DNA of 64,000 nucleotides from Mantis religiosa (lineage: Eukaryota; Arthropoda; Insecta; Mantodea; Mantidae): contig CM060954.1 in NCBI GenBank assembly GCA_030765055.1, positions 113,283,569-113,347,568 of the forward strand, given 5' to 3'. The notes beneath the pieces are model-generated. The model did not search any database, had not been told where the DNA came from, and saw nothing but the letters and a program-made list of their open reading frames with translations. The position numbers were made by a program, and so were the translations under genes. This document shows, piece by piece, positions 11,457 through 24,475 of this stretch. Each line of letters opens with the position of its first letter. The first letter of the stretch is position 1.

Positions 11457-11884
11457 TCATCATTTTGTTTATTCCTCCTAATGTGTGACCTAAACGGTGA
11501 AGCAACGCTAAGCTTAGAAATAAAATGTTATAATAAAGAACGAAATACCACAGTAGCTTTAAGCAACAGCCGTATCTGGCTGCAAGATTTCTGGAAAATT
11601 ATGCACTGTGAAGCAAATTTATGGAGCGAACTTCGTAAATCGAAAACAAGAAGCTCACCATAGCAAAACTTGGTGTAAGTATAACCTAAATATATAACAT
11701 AACTTATATTTGTTCGTTGTGTACAGAGCCTTAACAATGTATGACGTATGGCCAGTTGCGGGACCTCAGTAGGTTTTTGTATCTTCTAACGGAAGGTGTA
11801 GTGAAGTGAAATAAGGGTGGTCAGAGCAGGTTCGCGGCAGAGGAGAGCAGATTCCATAAGTTTTTTTTTTTTATTTTTTTTTTT
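11457..11884. other. No gene recognised
   Basis: Short frames only; ends in a T-rich run at 11860-11886. Confidence 0.45.
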
Positions 11885-12175
11885 TTCAGGTTGTATTTCC
11901 CTGGTAGCAACTGATCACAACCGGTCTCCCTGCAGGCTTGCAGATCTGGGGGCTCAGAACTTTAATACTGTCCCCGTTCTGGGAGACGGAGTTTACAGAA
12001 CTCATCATTTTTACCTGCCGTGTAACGCAGAGACTCCCGCCGAAACTGAAACCTAGCATGTGAACGGTGAACAGATATTAGACATGAAATGAAGGGACAG
12101 GACATTTGGGAGAGGTAGTCTTATTAGCATTCCTTAACGACCCAGGAAAACCCCCGAGGAAAGTCCTTAAGTCAG
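11885..12175 (-). repeat. SINE (family E), diverged, minus strand
   Basis: Collinear with the reverse complement of 16600-16900: shared words include the acctgccgtgtaacgcagag and actcccgccga block (compare the ggcgggattctcggcgttg block) and the block ending in a cccgggaa-like word. The tRNA-like head is not clear. Confidence 0.55.
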
Positions 12176-13729
12176 GAAGGTTGGTAGTACCTTTCGAACC
12201 TATGATGTCAATGTGCTACAGACTGCAGCATTTCTCTATTTGAGAACCTTACAGCATTATTAATTTTCCTACACGCAAAGGAATCATGTAGGTTCATCAA
12301 CTTCAGATAAGTTAAGGACCTGTAATAGTAGAAGCCATACTTGGATTAAATTAACTCTACACTACAGCCAATTTGAACGAGGCGATAGCAAAGTAATCTC
12401 AGGTAACATGCAGTGCATTCATCAATATGTAATTGCATAATTTGCCTTCAAAATGCCATGTCCTACTTTAAGATACTTTTGTGAAAAGGACCTCAATTTG
12501 CATCATTTTATCGCGCCACCTTGATCTTAATAACCCATCACATTAAACGTGCTAATCAATCATTTTGGGCTCTCTGAACTATATGGCATTTCTCACATCT
12601 AATGAGGGCGACAACGTGATGGATGATATCTTACAGCTTCTTTGGACTCAACGATATGCCTTTTCTCTGTATAGCGATAATGATATTCACTATATTATTG
12701 GTGAAGTGGTTATGCATGAAGAAGAAACAATTCCTCTCTGCTCTTCCTTCACCATGCTATGGAGAAGTTTGTCAATCCACGTGCAAATGATATCAAATGG
12801 AAGAAACTATGGAGCTAACTTCGCTCGTGATTTTGTAAGTGTCTAAATTAGAAAGGGCTTCCGTTTCTAGTAACGTATAGTTCATCAATGTCCAAAACAG
12901 GGTCATTCAAGAATAGGGTTACTATAATAGGCACTAAAGTGTGAGAAAATAATCCCCTTCTTCAGCCAGTAAAAATGCGAAATTGGTTTTATATAAACTT
13001 AAGTCCAAAGCCGGTAAGTGGAGGTCAGTAGTTTCGCCGTGTAAAGGTCAGATGATGTCTGCATAAAACAGTGGAAGCTTTATCCTTTAATGTACTCGAG
13101 AATCATTACTGATACAAAAGCAGTTGGTTCAAGTAGCATTAAAAGGGTACACGCCTGACACATGCAGTTGGAGAACCTAGTTATGGTTGTATATACATGG
13201 GCTTCTGCAAACAGCGTATGGTGTGTTCATTTCCAATCACACCAAATAATTGGGAATCAGCCTTGCATTTTTAAGACAATCAACCTTACTGGGTTAATGC
13301 ATTACTTTATTTAGAATTTTAAAACTTAGAATCTTTTTTATTTTTATAACTAGAATTGCTCAAACAAATCGTATCATCCCAAAGACACTCACATCTCCGA
13401 AACTCTTATCTAATTATTTTTATTCGCCTTAATTTTGATTTCTTTTTCTTCACAATCGTTAGTATTCTTCAACCTGTTCCAATTACAAATTCTTATTCTG
13501 CACATATTTTTATAGGTTTTTCTGTTTTCTTGTTTGCTTCTTTGGATGCCTTTGATAATCTAAAGTGTTTTCCATTGTTTGCTTCCACTAGTCCGTATAC
13601 TTTGCTATTCTCATATTCAAACCTTGAATATTCAACTTTTGTCCTGTTTTATCTTTCTTTTCTTTCTGTATCTATTATTCTTTTACATCCTCTAGTGATT
13701 TAAAAAAATTCATTTCAGTTGACTGCAGT
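12176..13729. other. No gene recognised
   Basis: Frames of 93 codons (12565-12846) and 115 codons (13356-13703) lack recognisable motifs; the second is a hydrophobic, T-rich chance frame. Confidence 0.5.
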
Positions 13730-14800
13730 TTGGGTAGCTATTGTCCATGTTTGTACATTATGAGTGACAGGCACTGCCGTCTGTCGCTTAGTTGTTGATT
13801 TTTAAAGTACACGCCTGCGATTGGACACTTGAAAGTCTGTAAGCCAGACTTTCAGTCTCTAGCCAGATCAGGGCTGAGAGTCCTCTACCGGCAGTAGAAT
13901 ATTTATTAAGTTAGGGCAAATGACGGTAGAGGTTTGTTTTGATTGTTTTTTTCTTTATATATAAGTTGTGTACTGATACTGCAGTGTTTTCTTATGCCTA
14001 AAACAAGTCTTGGACTTTCGTATTTTTCGCCGGCGTCGATATCGTACTCACCTAGATCACGTATAAGGGAGTTGAAGTTATGGGAGAGGTTTTGATAGAA
14101 TGGGAGTGAGAGGGTGTGGATGTAGTTTGTTAGGGTAGGAATGTGTAGGTCACGACGGATTACAAGGTTAAGGATGTACCATGGGGAATCCGTGGCAATA
14201 CGGAGGAATCGAGACTGTAGGACTTCAAGGCGGTGTAGGTGAGTTTTAGCTGCTATACCCCAAATGGCACAGGCATAAGTGATGGCTGGTCGGAGCACTT
14301 GTTTATAGAGGAGCAATTTATTGGATATGGACATCACTGAGCGTCGATTGTATAATGGGTATAAGGTATAACATACAAATACGTTTGCTGACCTTATTGG
14401 CTGTGTAGGTGATGTGGTCCTTCCACGTCAACTTTACATCAAGAAAAACGCCTAGATATCGTACATATGATTGCCAATGTACTTCTTCTCCGGCTAGACG
14501 AACACGTGGTAGGTCCTCTAGCTGCCTTCTGGAGAAATTGATGGCTTGGATCTTCTGAGAGTGGATGCCCAAGCGCCATCGTTTGAACCAGGTGGTGAGG
14601 AGGTCGGCGTATTGTTGGAGTCTACGTGCAGCCATGTAATGTCTAGTTGACATGGAGGTTACAGCTGTCGTCTGCTAAAAGGTACTGTGAGCAGCGGAGC
14701 AAAGAAGGTAGGGTGTTCATATAGAGAAGGAAGAGAGTGGGTCCCAGAACACTACCTTGAGGAACACCAGCTCTAATAGGACGAGGTGAAGATAATATTT
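13730..14800 (-). pseudogene. Jockey-type LINE reverse transcriptase relic
   Basis: On the minus strand, 14800 down to 14650 encodes GVPQGSVLGPTLFLLYMNTL followed by the catalytic box LLADD. After a frameshift, 14653-14318 encodes the thumb region (RWRLGIHSQK, YVRYLGVFLDVKLTW). After another, 14337-13906 encodes the C-terminal segment (LLYKQVLRPAITYACAIWG, LEVLQSRFLRIAT). These are standard landmarks of Jockey-clade LINE ORF2. At least two frameshifts, and the missing endonuclease and fingers, make it a 5'-truncated dead copy. The 3' UTR probably extends to about 13730. Confidence 0.88.
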
Positions 14801-14889
14801 TAAAGTACGTTTCATTATAACCATAATGTATTTATTTTAATATTAATGTCTTTCGACCTCCTTTTTATATTAACGTTCTGCAACTTACG

Positions 14890-15075
14890 TAAGTCTAATA
14901 GGACAACAAATGAAACTGTTGAAATGATGCCCAAAATGTGCTCTCAATCAATACAGCTTAGTTACCCTACATTTATCTTTCAGAATAAGGGAAAACGTCG
15001 GGAAAAGGTTATCCAAATACCTCACTCTGACCGATAATCGAACTCGAGACCTTGTTTATCAACTCACATAAAAGG
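14890..15075 (-). repeat. SINE (family A), diverged, minus strand
   Basis: Follows the family order in reverse complement: gaaatgatgcccaaaatg, agcttagttacccta, tttcagaataagggaaaa, then the head side with ctcactctgaccga and ctcgagacctt. The tRNA-like head is degraded. Confidence 0.7.
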
Positions 15076-16485
15076 AAGCTGATTTTACCACACATTCTAT
15101 TGCTTTGTTTTCTAGGGTGTTTAGACAAAACTGATTCCTAAAGCTTCAGTTTCATACCGATACTTTTGTATGCGCTCTTTATTTTAATTTAAACGGAACC
15201 AGTGCATTTTTTCAATTTAGATGATATTGGCCGGAAACATTGTTTTATAATACATAACATTTGGACTTATTAAAACGCACAAAACTATATAATTTATTTT
15301 AGTGGAAACTGATATGCAATTGCCTAAAATAAAGAAGTAATTTTTCCTACACACGGCATGTGCAATTTGCAGGTTCTGCGTGTTGGTGAACTTCAAGGTC
15401 AGCCCAACCTGTACAAATGCATTCTCACTATGCAGTCTACGATGCTAATTATTGTTTCATTAAAGATACATACACATTAGCACCATATCACCACACTATT
15501 ATATTATTTTAAATCTTCTCGCCTTTTTTACAGTTGGTGTGTTGTACACAAACATGTGTTGACAATGTTCTGTTTGCCGTCCACATTCTAACCTCAAATT
15601 CAAAGCTCTTTCTCCCTTGAATTACATTCTTTTAGAATTTAGATTTCTTGCCGTTATAAGTTATTCGGGGAAAGGTATCACAATCTTTACTTCTGCAAAA
15701 CGATTCATAAACGTTCTCATTTTATCTACCTATGGTTAGTTACTGCGCTTCTGCAAGTGGGAGAAACTGCGCTCCTCTTGTTTGTTGTGCACTTCAGTGA
15801 AGAGCTGCCTACATTCGAGTGAAAAACACGTAATAAAACGACAAGGTCCTGTGGTTTCCCCCCTTAGATTGCAAAACTTAAGTTAGTGTATGTACGGAAT
15901 TCAAATAATCTATCCCCGAGGATTACGCTTGTAATTGATAGTTCCCTCTGGCAATGCGAAGCAGCAAAATGGAGTCATTTGTTGACGTTCCGTGAGATTG
16001 CTCTATAAAACAAAGTATCTTAATGATTTGCAAGTGTTCACTCTCCTAAAAGTCTAATTTACGTGTTTTCTATGCAATCGTCTTCATTGTTGAGCTGGAT
16101 ACAGCAATTTATCCGACTTGTTGCTTTAAACTTTCTATCGACTGAAATGAATAGAAACAAAAGCGAAACAAGTTTGAATTGCATCTTCACTGTGTCTTCA
16201 TTACACAAACTGTATATACACCCACTCGTAACGATGCTATAGGAGAACTCCAGGCATTCGGGTCATTTTGGCGGGTAAACATCCAATATTGCTGTTTTTC
16301 TTTCATAACTACTAAATTTATCAGTGTATTTTAATAACGCTGGAGTAATTTACACTGTAAGTTTTCCTCTAAGGAAAGCACAAGTACCTAAAAGCATATT
16401 TTGTATTTTATAAACAGTATTGTACTTTCTCCTACGAAATTTAGTTTAATTCAATATTCTGAAGTAACGGATTCCGGAAATATAC
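15076..16485. other. No gene recognised
   Basis: AT-rich; no frames above about 65 codons and no repeat match that I could find. Confidence 0.5.
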
Positions 16486-16915
16486 TGAGTGGGATGGCTC
16501 AGGTGATAACGTCTGTGGCTCGCATTCGGGAGATCCGGGTTCGCTTCCTGTGGCCGGCCTACTTGACCCATGGGCTTTTCGCAGCCTTCCCGGGCCGCCA
16601 GGCAAATGCTGGATAGGTTAATTATATCCTCCGAATTTCCTGTTCCCCTATTTCATCTCCATTATCATTTCACAGCATTTCTCATCTGGTTGTCCTTTTC
16701 AGGGTAGAAGTGTCGGCGGGATTCTCGGCGTTGCATGGCAGGATAATATGCTCTTGGTAAAATTCCTCTTCCGGCAGGACGGTCTCCGGTCTCGAACTCA
16801 GTCTGGTGGGGACCTTTCCTGACCACAGTAGGGAGGGATGCTGATTGTAAAGTCTAGTGAACGGGAGTGCAGTTGACAGCTCAAAGGAAACTACTCTCCC
16901 GCCCACTAATGACCG
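16486..16915 (+). repeat. SINE (family E)
   Basis: The tRNA-like head gggatggctcaggtgataac is followed by a B-box-like gatccgggttcgcttcc. Then comes a long body including ggccggcctacttgaccc, gccaggcaaatgctggatag, ttcctgttcccctatttca and gttgcatggcaggataatat. It matches 43248-43413 plus 44438-44790. Confidence 0.75.
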
Positions 16916-17359
16916 TCATAAATCTATCTCCACACTTCAGAAATGGAACACTGTCGTTGAGGACCCATAGCAACCCTGAATTTCTCGAAGTGACAGTCGC
17001 ATGTCTACTCCACGTGGAGTCTCAGTTGTCATAGTTCCAACTTCCTGTTGAACTGTTTTATTACATGCGGAAATTCGTTGTGTGTCATGATGTGGAGACC
17101 GTGGGAGGGAAATGCAGGGATAAATGCAATTGAAGTAGTAGATTACTTTTAGTCAAGTGAAAATAATCAAAGTGATGACAATAGCGTGAATAACTGGGTC
17201 CAGTCTCACAAAAAAAGTTATAACGGGAACTGTGTCTAAGCAAATTCGAGCGCTTGTTTTGAACACATATAAATATGTGCTGAAAAATAATCTTGGTAAG
17301 GGGTCGTGCAATGAACCTGATAAATTCTGGGTGTTCACAGAAATACAGTAAGAAATATT
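16916..17359. other. No gene recognised
   Basis: Spacer between SINE E and the transposase relic; it may include the 5' part of the latter's element, but no inverted repeat was found. Confidence 0.4.
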
Positions 17360-17757
17360 GTGACGAAAGGAATACCAAAGACGCCGATCAAGTGTGAAAA
17401 CGAAAGGAAACGTTTCTCTAAAGTAGATAATTTCACATGCGTTTTAATTCGTCGAGAAATTTATAGATTCTATGCAAAAGGGAGAGCGCCCACCTTAGAC
17501 GAATTGGTTACACATTTGCAAGAAACTTGTGATTTATTATGGAATCCAGTAGAATTGTAGCTTGCCGATACATATATTTGTCAAAACTAAGGAAGTTTTG
17601 CAGTAATGGACATAAGATAATTTATTTAGACGAAACCTCGTATGATACCCCTGACGTATCAAGAAAGGTGGCAACCTTGCAGAAAGAGGGTCTGTGTTGT
17701 AAAACGATTATAAGGGTTCGTCAAAGGCAGCTGCCGACGTGCACACCAGTTAACTAA
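17360..17757 (+). pseudogene. Tc1/mariner-like (DDE_3) transposase relic
   Basis: Two overlapping frames join by a frameshift near 17545. The first has REIYRFYAKGRAPTLDELV, an HTH-region landmark of the DDE_3-type transposases common in insects. The second has RYIYLSKLRKF then KIIYLDETSYD, the first catalytic Asp block (usual form IIYLDETW). The Trp after DET is replaced by Ser. The remaining catalytic residues are lost downstream. Confidence 0.7.
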
Positions 17758-17761
17758 ACAG

Positions 17762-17955
17762 ACTAGCCTGCCGGGAGGTTTCCACTGGTAAAGTGTAGCG
17801 ACCCTGACCTCTGCAACGTAGTGGCTCCTTGAGACGGCCGGCTGTTTTTTCTAGCCTCATCCTTCTCCCGGGGGTGCCCCACTTGGAGGTATAGGTTCAA
17901 TATACCAAGTTTAGACCTCCGTGACGAATCCCCTCCGTATAGTCCAGTACAGCGA
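17762..17955 (+). repeat. SINE E-like 3' fragment
   Basis: Contains ctctgcaacgtagtggctcc, tagcctcatccttctcccgg and gtgccccacttgg, matching in order the block at 44620-44760. GC-rich against its flanks. Confidence 0.55.
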
Positions 17956-17965
17956 TTTTTAATTT

Positions 17966-18006
17966 ATTATTACTATTATTATTATTATTATTATTATTTT
18001 TATTAC

Positions 18007-18103
<97 letters not shown>

Positions 18104-18113
18104 GTTATTGTTG
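17966..18113. repeat. (TTA)n microsatellite, about 145 bp
   Basis: Nearly perfect ATT triplets with a few interruptions; it yields a spurious poly-Ile frame on the minus strand. Confidence 0.97.
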
Positions 18114-19137
<1,024 letters not shown>

Positions 19138-19227
19138 ACACTCACTCTTTCTCCAAATTGAAGTATTTTCTTCCAGGCACGATTTAGGCTAAAGTGTATT
19201 CTGTTCTTATATTTTCCATGGTTTTCC

Positions 19228-19287
19228 AAGTAAATAATAAATAATAATAGTAATAATAAATAATAATAGTAATAATAATAAATAATA
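19228..19287. repeat. AAT-rich simple repeat
   Basis: Interleaved aat/aaat/aatag units. Confidence 0.8.
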
Positions 19288-19443
19288 GAGCTACGAATAA
19301 ATTAAAATAAAGTAACTTGATTTTCTTAAGATTTTATAGTGAGTAAGTGATTATTCTCAAACTTTTTACTCCATTTTTCTTCAAAATTCAACTTTGATCC
19401 TTGTTTCCCCGATATTTGTATTTTCTTCTAATTAGAGATGAAT

Positions 19444-20174
19444 CTCAGTGGTTAAAGCAACTACCTGCCGTTCTAGGGGCCTTGGGTCCTATTCCCGGCG
19501 GTAGGAGTAGGGATTTTTCTCCAACCGAAATAATTCCTCTTCTTTCCTAGAATCTGGAAGTATGAATGAGGGTGCATGATCTACTGATTAAAACCCAATG
19601 TATACAAGTTAACACCTTCGATATTGTCACCCGAACGTCGGGACTTCCTGTGGAGCCGGCCGGCGATGGGGCCAGACGGGAGGCGTTCGCCACGCCCACT
19701 CATTTGTCTTATAGCGCTAACGAGGGGTGGCTGGAAAAACATCACTGTGCCGTCTCTTTCAGCTCCCCCTGAGTTCTCGAACATACGGGATATTTCATCT
19801 AATCCGGAACCTTCTAGATTGGCTAGTTGGTCCTATATAAGCAACGCTGGAGGAAAGGCAGTTCTTGGCGAGCAGCGTGAGGAGCGCCCAGTGAGGGAAC
19901 GGACTGTGTACGTGCATCGGAGGAGTGTACGTAACTGCGTGCAGTGGACCTGTGATCGACGAACTGGTGAATTGTAATTGTATGCATTACGTAATTCTGT
20001 GTAATCGGCAAGTGTTCCGATTGTAATTCGGTGGAAATAAAGAACATTTTTGAGTGGTGCAATCGGACTTATAATTTCACGAACCCACAAAGTCACAACA
20101 TGTTCCAAAGAGAACGGCCACCTATATGACCATTGTAGTTAAATGGAATTTGTTAAATGGAACAAATAAAAAAA
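19444..20174 (+). repeat. SINE (family B) interrupted by a solo LTR
   Basis: 5' part 19444-19624 (ctcagtggttaaagcaa head, body with ctggaagtatgaatgag and gttaacacctt) and 3' part 20102-20174 (gttccaaagagaacggcc and A-rich tail). Joined in order they match 34065-34357. The pair is flanked by an 8-bp duplication agatgaat (19436-19443, 20175-20182). Confidence 0.85.
19625..20097 (+). mobile_element. Solo LTR 1 (473 bp), TGT...ACA
   Basis: Begins TGTCAC and ends GTCACA, with 4-bp flanks atat/acat. A TATA box (tatataa, 19834-19840) and a polyadenylation signal AATAAA (20036-20041) sit in the order expected of an LTR. The 3' end (acgaacccacaaagtcaca) is shared with four other copies in the window. 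No internal retroelement sequence adjoins it. It is closest in sequence to LTR 3. Confidence 0.88.
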
Positions 20175-20660
20175 AGATGAATGATTGAGTTATAATTAAA
20201 ATATGTTGCCAATATATTAGTAACAGTCCAAAATTTCAAATATACCCTACTTTCAAACTTTTATAAGTGCTGTAAATTAATTATATAATATTTAAGTACA
20301 TCTTACAGATTGATTCATTTAGAACATAAAATGCAAATATTGTAATATGAGATTCTAATTTTCTGTAGGTTGAACATGAACATACCTTGTAGAAAAATGG
20401 AAATTTTGTGTGCAATAGACTTACACGGTGCTCGCAGTCATATCGCAGGCATGATTTCTCACAAATATGACCTACCCATTGCAGGTGTAGGTAACACCTC
20501 CAAATGTTTCAAAATTTTTACTGAGACCCTGAATATCAACGCCTTAGCTATTTAATGAATACCTATAGATAGCCTTATCCTCAAGTTTACAATTAAAGTA
20601 TCCATATTAGAAAATCGATTCGCACAACACTTTTCTCCCATTTTGGGCTAATATAAGTAT

Positions 20661-21151
20661 TGTGACTTTGCGGGTTCGTAGAATTTAAAGTCCAATGTGC
20701 CGAAATTCTAATCGTTCTTTATTTGCGTAGAAACACACTGCGTAGCAGCAGAATTGCATCACATATCACAATCTACAACACCAAGGTCGATGACGATAAC
20801 AAACAGCTTACTCAACTTCCACTGTTTACAACACTCTTGTTACATGTCTTTACAACTGTTTACAACTCACGACTGACTCTTGGCGAGTCGTCGATCTCTT
20901 AAATACCTCATTGATAAATTCGAGAGACTTCTGGAGCAAATAAGAAAAACAACTATTCTCTGTCAATCGAGATATCACTAGAACCTTCCATACGTGAAAC
21001 CCTATCTGGGCCGGCAAGTCGCTTATCTCAAGCGCTATGTTTATCTGCTTATGCAAGCACTGTCCGCCTGCTATCTTTATCTGCAGGCTCTTTGTGTACT
21101 CAAGCCGCGCTTATCTCTCGGCACCGAATTTCTGTGCTTTTCGCCGCGACA
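20661..21151 (-). mobile_element. Solo LTR 2 (491 bp), minus strand
   Basis: Plus-strand ends are TGTGAC and ...CGACA, with an exact 4-bp duplication gtat (20657-20660, 21152-21155). On the minus strand it carries AATAAA (complement at 20718-20723) and a TATA-like tatttaag. It shares the terminal block (tgtgactttgcgggttcgt) with the other copies but is otherwise diverged. Confidence 0.85.
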
Positions 21152-21155
21152 GTAT

Positions 21156-22122
21156 ACATTATCATTTTGGTCTATTCGAAATGGATTTAAAACTATTTTT
21201 ATTATTTCGTAAGAATTATATTTAATAATTTTCCTCTCAAATACTCATTTTCGACGTATATATGAGCTTATTCACCTCTAAGCTTCATTACAATTACTCG
21301 ATTACACTCACAAAACAGAATTAAATTAATTCTGGGGTAAAAATTCTAATGGTATACGAGTTTGTACTTGCCCTACTTGATATGTAGTGTGGCATACCTG
21401 GTGCAAAACTATTCTGAGTATTTGTTTTGCATTTCTTTGTGCCATTTATTTCACTGGCCGCTTTTTTCTTTTTTCATACTTCCGATTGAACCAGCAATGA
21501 AAGAATAAACAATATTTGGAATATGCAGGAAAAGAAGAGAATTTGCAGAATTTTGTTGAAAATTCTGTCACACTCTTGGGAAATGTTGAACTGAAATGTT
21601 AAACTTGACATTTAACAGACTTCACTTTTAGTTATAAAGTTCGCAGAGACGCGCGGCCCGCATAAGGGCCCCCCCCCTTCTTTTTGAGGGATGGTTCAAA
21701 AGACTTCGAAAAATATACTCTTGGGGGGGGGGAGAAAAGAAAAGATAAAAGCAGACTCTGAAAGCGTACATTTTCTAAGCCGACATCGTTTCCACGGTCG
21801 GATTACAATGGTGCCACGAAACGCCTCTCTTTAGCTTCGTTCTACTGAACCCTCTCAAAATTGAGTCTCAGTTACTAAACTGCACTGATAGCCGAGCATT
21901 TATAGACAAATATGTAGGATCTAGGCCTACAAAGGTTGAATCCCGAACATATTTTTGTTGCAGAAATACGAAATGTATTACACACATTGTAATATAACTT
22001 CCAATTATTAAGGTTTAACTGATTTTATGGTATTTATGCTCACACATAAAAAATGGAACACTGTTCTGTTTGTATACATTAATATTTTATTATATATACT
22101 CAAATAAAAATGGAATTTAACT
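21156..22122. other. No gene recognised; C and G runs
   Basis: Holds a C run at about 21669-21678 and a G run at about 21723-21732, and no coding signal. Confidence 0.45.
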
Positions 22123-22133
22123 TAGTAACGGGT

Positions 22134-22633
22134 GTCCTTGTTTGTTGTAATTTACGCCCTCCAACGTTAAGTCATATATGGGAAGATGAATGAAATGGAT
22201 GAAATGATGCTCAAATGAGCCCGGGGTCCATAGAGCTTAGGGTTCCCTGACATTCGTCTTTCAGGATAAGGGAAAACCATGGAAAAACCTTATCCAGGTA
22301 ACTCACCCTAACCGAGATTCAGCCGGCCTCGGTAGCGTGGTGGTAGCGAGTCTGCCTCACGTTCAAGAGGTCCCGAGTTCGAATCTCGGTCAGGGCGAGT
22401 TACCTGGATAAGGGTTTTCCGGCTTTTTCCCTTATCCTGAAAGACGAATGTCGGGGAACTCTATAAGATCTATGGACCCCGGGCTCATTTGAGCATCATT
22501 TCGCCCATTTCATTCATCGTCCGATATGACTTGGCGTTGGAGTACCTAAATTTAAAAAAAACTAACCGAGATTCGAACTCGGGACCTCTTGAACGTGAGG
22601 CAGACACGCTACCCCCAGGCTACCGAGACGGGC
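22134..22633 (-). repeat. SINE (family A), minus strand, split by another SINE A
   Basis: Tail side 22134-22320 and head side 22562-22633 are one minus-strand copy, flanked by an 11-bp duplication tagtaacgggt (22123-22133, 22634-22644). The interruption is the plus-strand copy at 22321-22561. Confidence 0.92.
22321..22561 (+). repeat. SINE (family A) nested inside SINE A
   Basis: A full copy with head cctcggtagcgtggtggtag, B box gttcgaatctcggtcaggg and poly-A tail. It is flanked by a 13-bp duplication ctaaccgagattc (22308-22320, 22562-22574), which is itself part of the host SINE's B box. It is among the best-preserved copies in the window. Confidence 0.95.
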
Positions 22634-22644
22634 TAGTAACGGGT

Positions 22645-23014
22645 ATGTAAAGCCTTTGCTTTTATTACTGCCCTCATTCTGCGTGGCATGAATGAGACCA
22701 AATGCTTAGTAAAATTTTCAAAGAGGATGCTTCACTCAGCACCATTCATATAACAAATAAATGAGCCCAAGTGTTTACACAACCATCATTAAGGCAATTT
22801 TCTAATAACACTGCATTCATTTTGAAAAGCACGACAATGTTATTTGCGCTTTTATAAATGAAAGTGTTTAAAATATTAAAATAAAGCCTGAGTCATATTA
22901 AAGCATATATTGTGAACGCAGCTTCACCGAATGCTTACGATGATTTCCGAATCGAACTTCGTTTCTAGTAGCTGCTCAATTTTTGTCTAAGGTAGTATAT
23001 TTACGACGAAACCT
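22645..23014. other. No gene recognised
   Basis: AT-rich sequence between the nested SINEs and a microsatellite. Confidence 0.45.

Positions 23015-23080
<66 letters not shown>
23015..23080. repeat. (GAT)22 microsatellite
   Basis: Perfect triplets over 66 bp. Confidence 0.97.
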
Positions 23081-23082
<2 letters not shown>

Positions 23083-23404
23083 CCATAGTTACTATGGTAG
23101 AAAAGCAAAAGTACGTATGCTTAAATCACAGCACCCCCGGCATCTAATTTATATAGAAATTAAAAAGATGAACCTGTAAATTTTTCAATTCACAAAATAT
23201 TTTAATGCATGTTTGAAAGTTTTGTACCACTCGTTATGTATGTGCAAATAAGGAAATATAGTTGCAAAGTTTGTTACAGATTGTTCAGGCCTTTCTGTAT
23301 GATGCGTTTTAATATCCAAAGCTACTTTTCCGGAATTGCTCCTTACGGTAGAATGCTTATAATTCCTTAACATTTTATATTAATATTTAACTGAGTTAAG
23401 TAAA

Positions 23405-24475
23405 CGTTTCTAATGGAAATTAATTGTTCTTTCACACTGGCCGTGTGTAGGCTAAAGTATGGAAAGGTAGAGTCAGACTGGAAAATTCAATGCCAGGATC
23501 TTCTGGTCTCCGTCCAGCCACCCTAATCAGTGAGCTACTACGGCCAACGTGCCCATATGACATTAAATTCTCCAACTGACTCGTAATTTTCCCGGTAAAC
23601 CACTTAGGAGTTCTCATAAACACATGAGACAACTACCTTAATGGCGACTTACTACATGTAAGTACTTTAAGGCCCGGGCTTTATAGTTAACCACTATTAG
23701 GTAAATTAATGGAAATTGTTCTTTCACTCTGGCCGTGTGTAGGCTAAAGTATGGAAAGGTAGAGTCAGACTGGTAAGTTCAATGCCATAGCCGGGATTTG
23801 AAACACGGATCTTCTGGTCTCCGTCCAGCCGCTCTAACCATTGAGCTGCTATGGCCAACGTGCCGACATGACATTAAGTTCTCCAACTGACTTGTATTTT
23901 TCCATTAATTGGCCTAATAGTGGTTAACTATAAAGCCCGGGCCTTAAAGTACTTACACGTTGTAAGTTGCCATTAATGCAGTTGTCCCGTGTGTTTATGA
24001 GAACTCCTAAGTGGTTTACCGGAAAAAATACGAGTCAGTTGGAGAATTTAATGTCATATCGGCACGTTGGCCATGGTAACTCAATGATTAGGGCGGCTGG
24101 ACGGAGACCAGAAGATCCTGGCATTGAATTTTCCAGTCTGATTCTACCTTTCCATACTTTAGCCTACACACGGACAGTGTGAAAGAACAATTAGTTTCCA
24201 TTAATTTACCCAATAGTGGTAAACTATAAAGGGCCTTACAGTACTTACACGTTGTAAGACGCCATTAAGGCAGTTGTCTCGTGTGTTTATGAGAACTCCT
24301 AAGTGGTTTACCGGGAAAAATATGAGTCAGTTGGAGAATTTAATGTCATATCGGCACGTTGGCCATAGTAACTCAATGATTAGAGCGGCTGGACGGAGAC
24401 CAGAAGATCCGTGGTTTAAATCCCGGCTATGGCATTGAATTTTTCAGTCTGGCTCTACCTTTCCAAACGTTTCTA
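23405..24475. repeat. Palindromic cluster of tRNA-headed repeat D (2 minus, 2 plus copies)
   Basis: Two minus-strand copies (about 23405-23715 and 23716-23903) are followed by two plus-strand copies (about 23904-24210 and 24211-24475). Each has the tRNA-like core (agctcaatggttagagcgg and its complement), an upstream arm with gagaactcctaagtggttta and a downstream arm with cagtctggctctacctttcc. Copies at 23405 and 23904 share the same loss of about 19 bp covering the B box; the other two keep it. The symmetry makes the region a potential 1-kb fold-back. Confidence 0.85.

Noticed and set aside
23405..24475. Regularly spaced repeats, as in an array
   Set aside because: Units are about 200-300 bp, in both orientations and with tRNA-like cores; it is a eukaryotic repeat cluster, not a CRISPR array.
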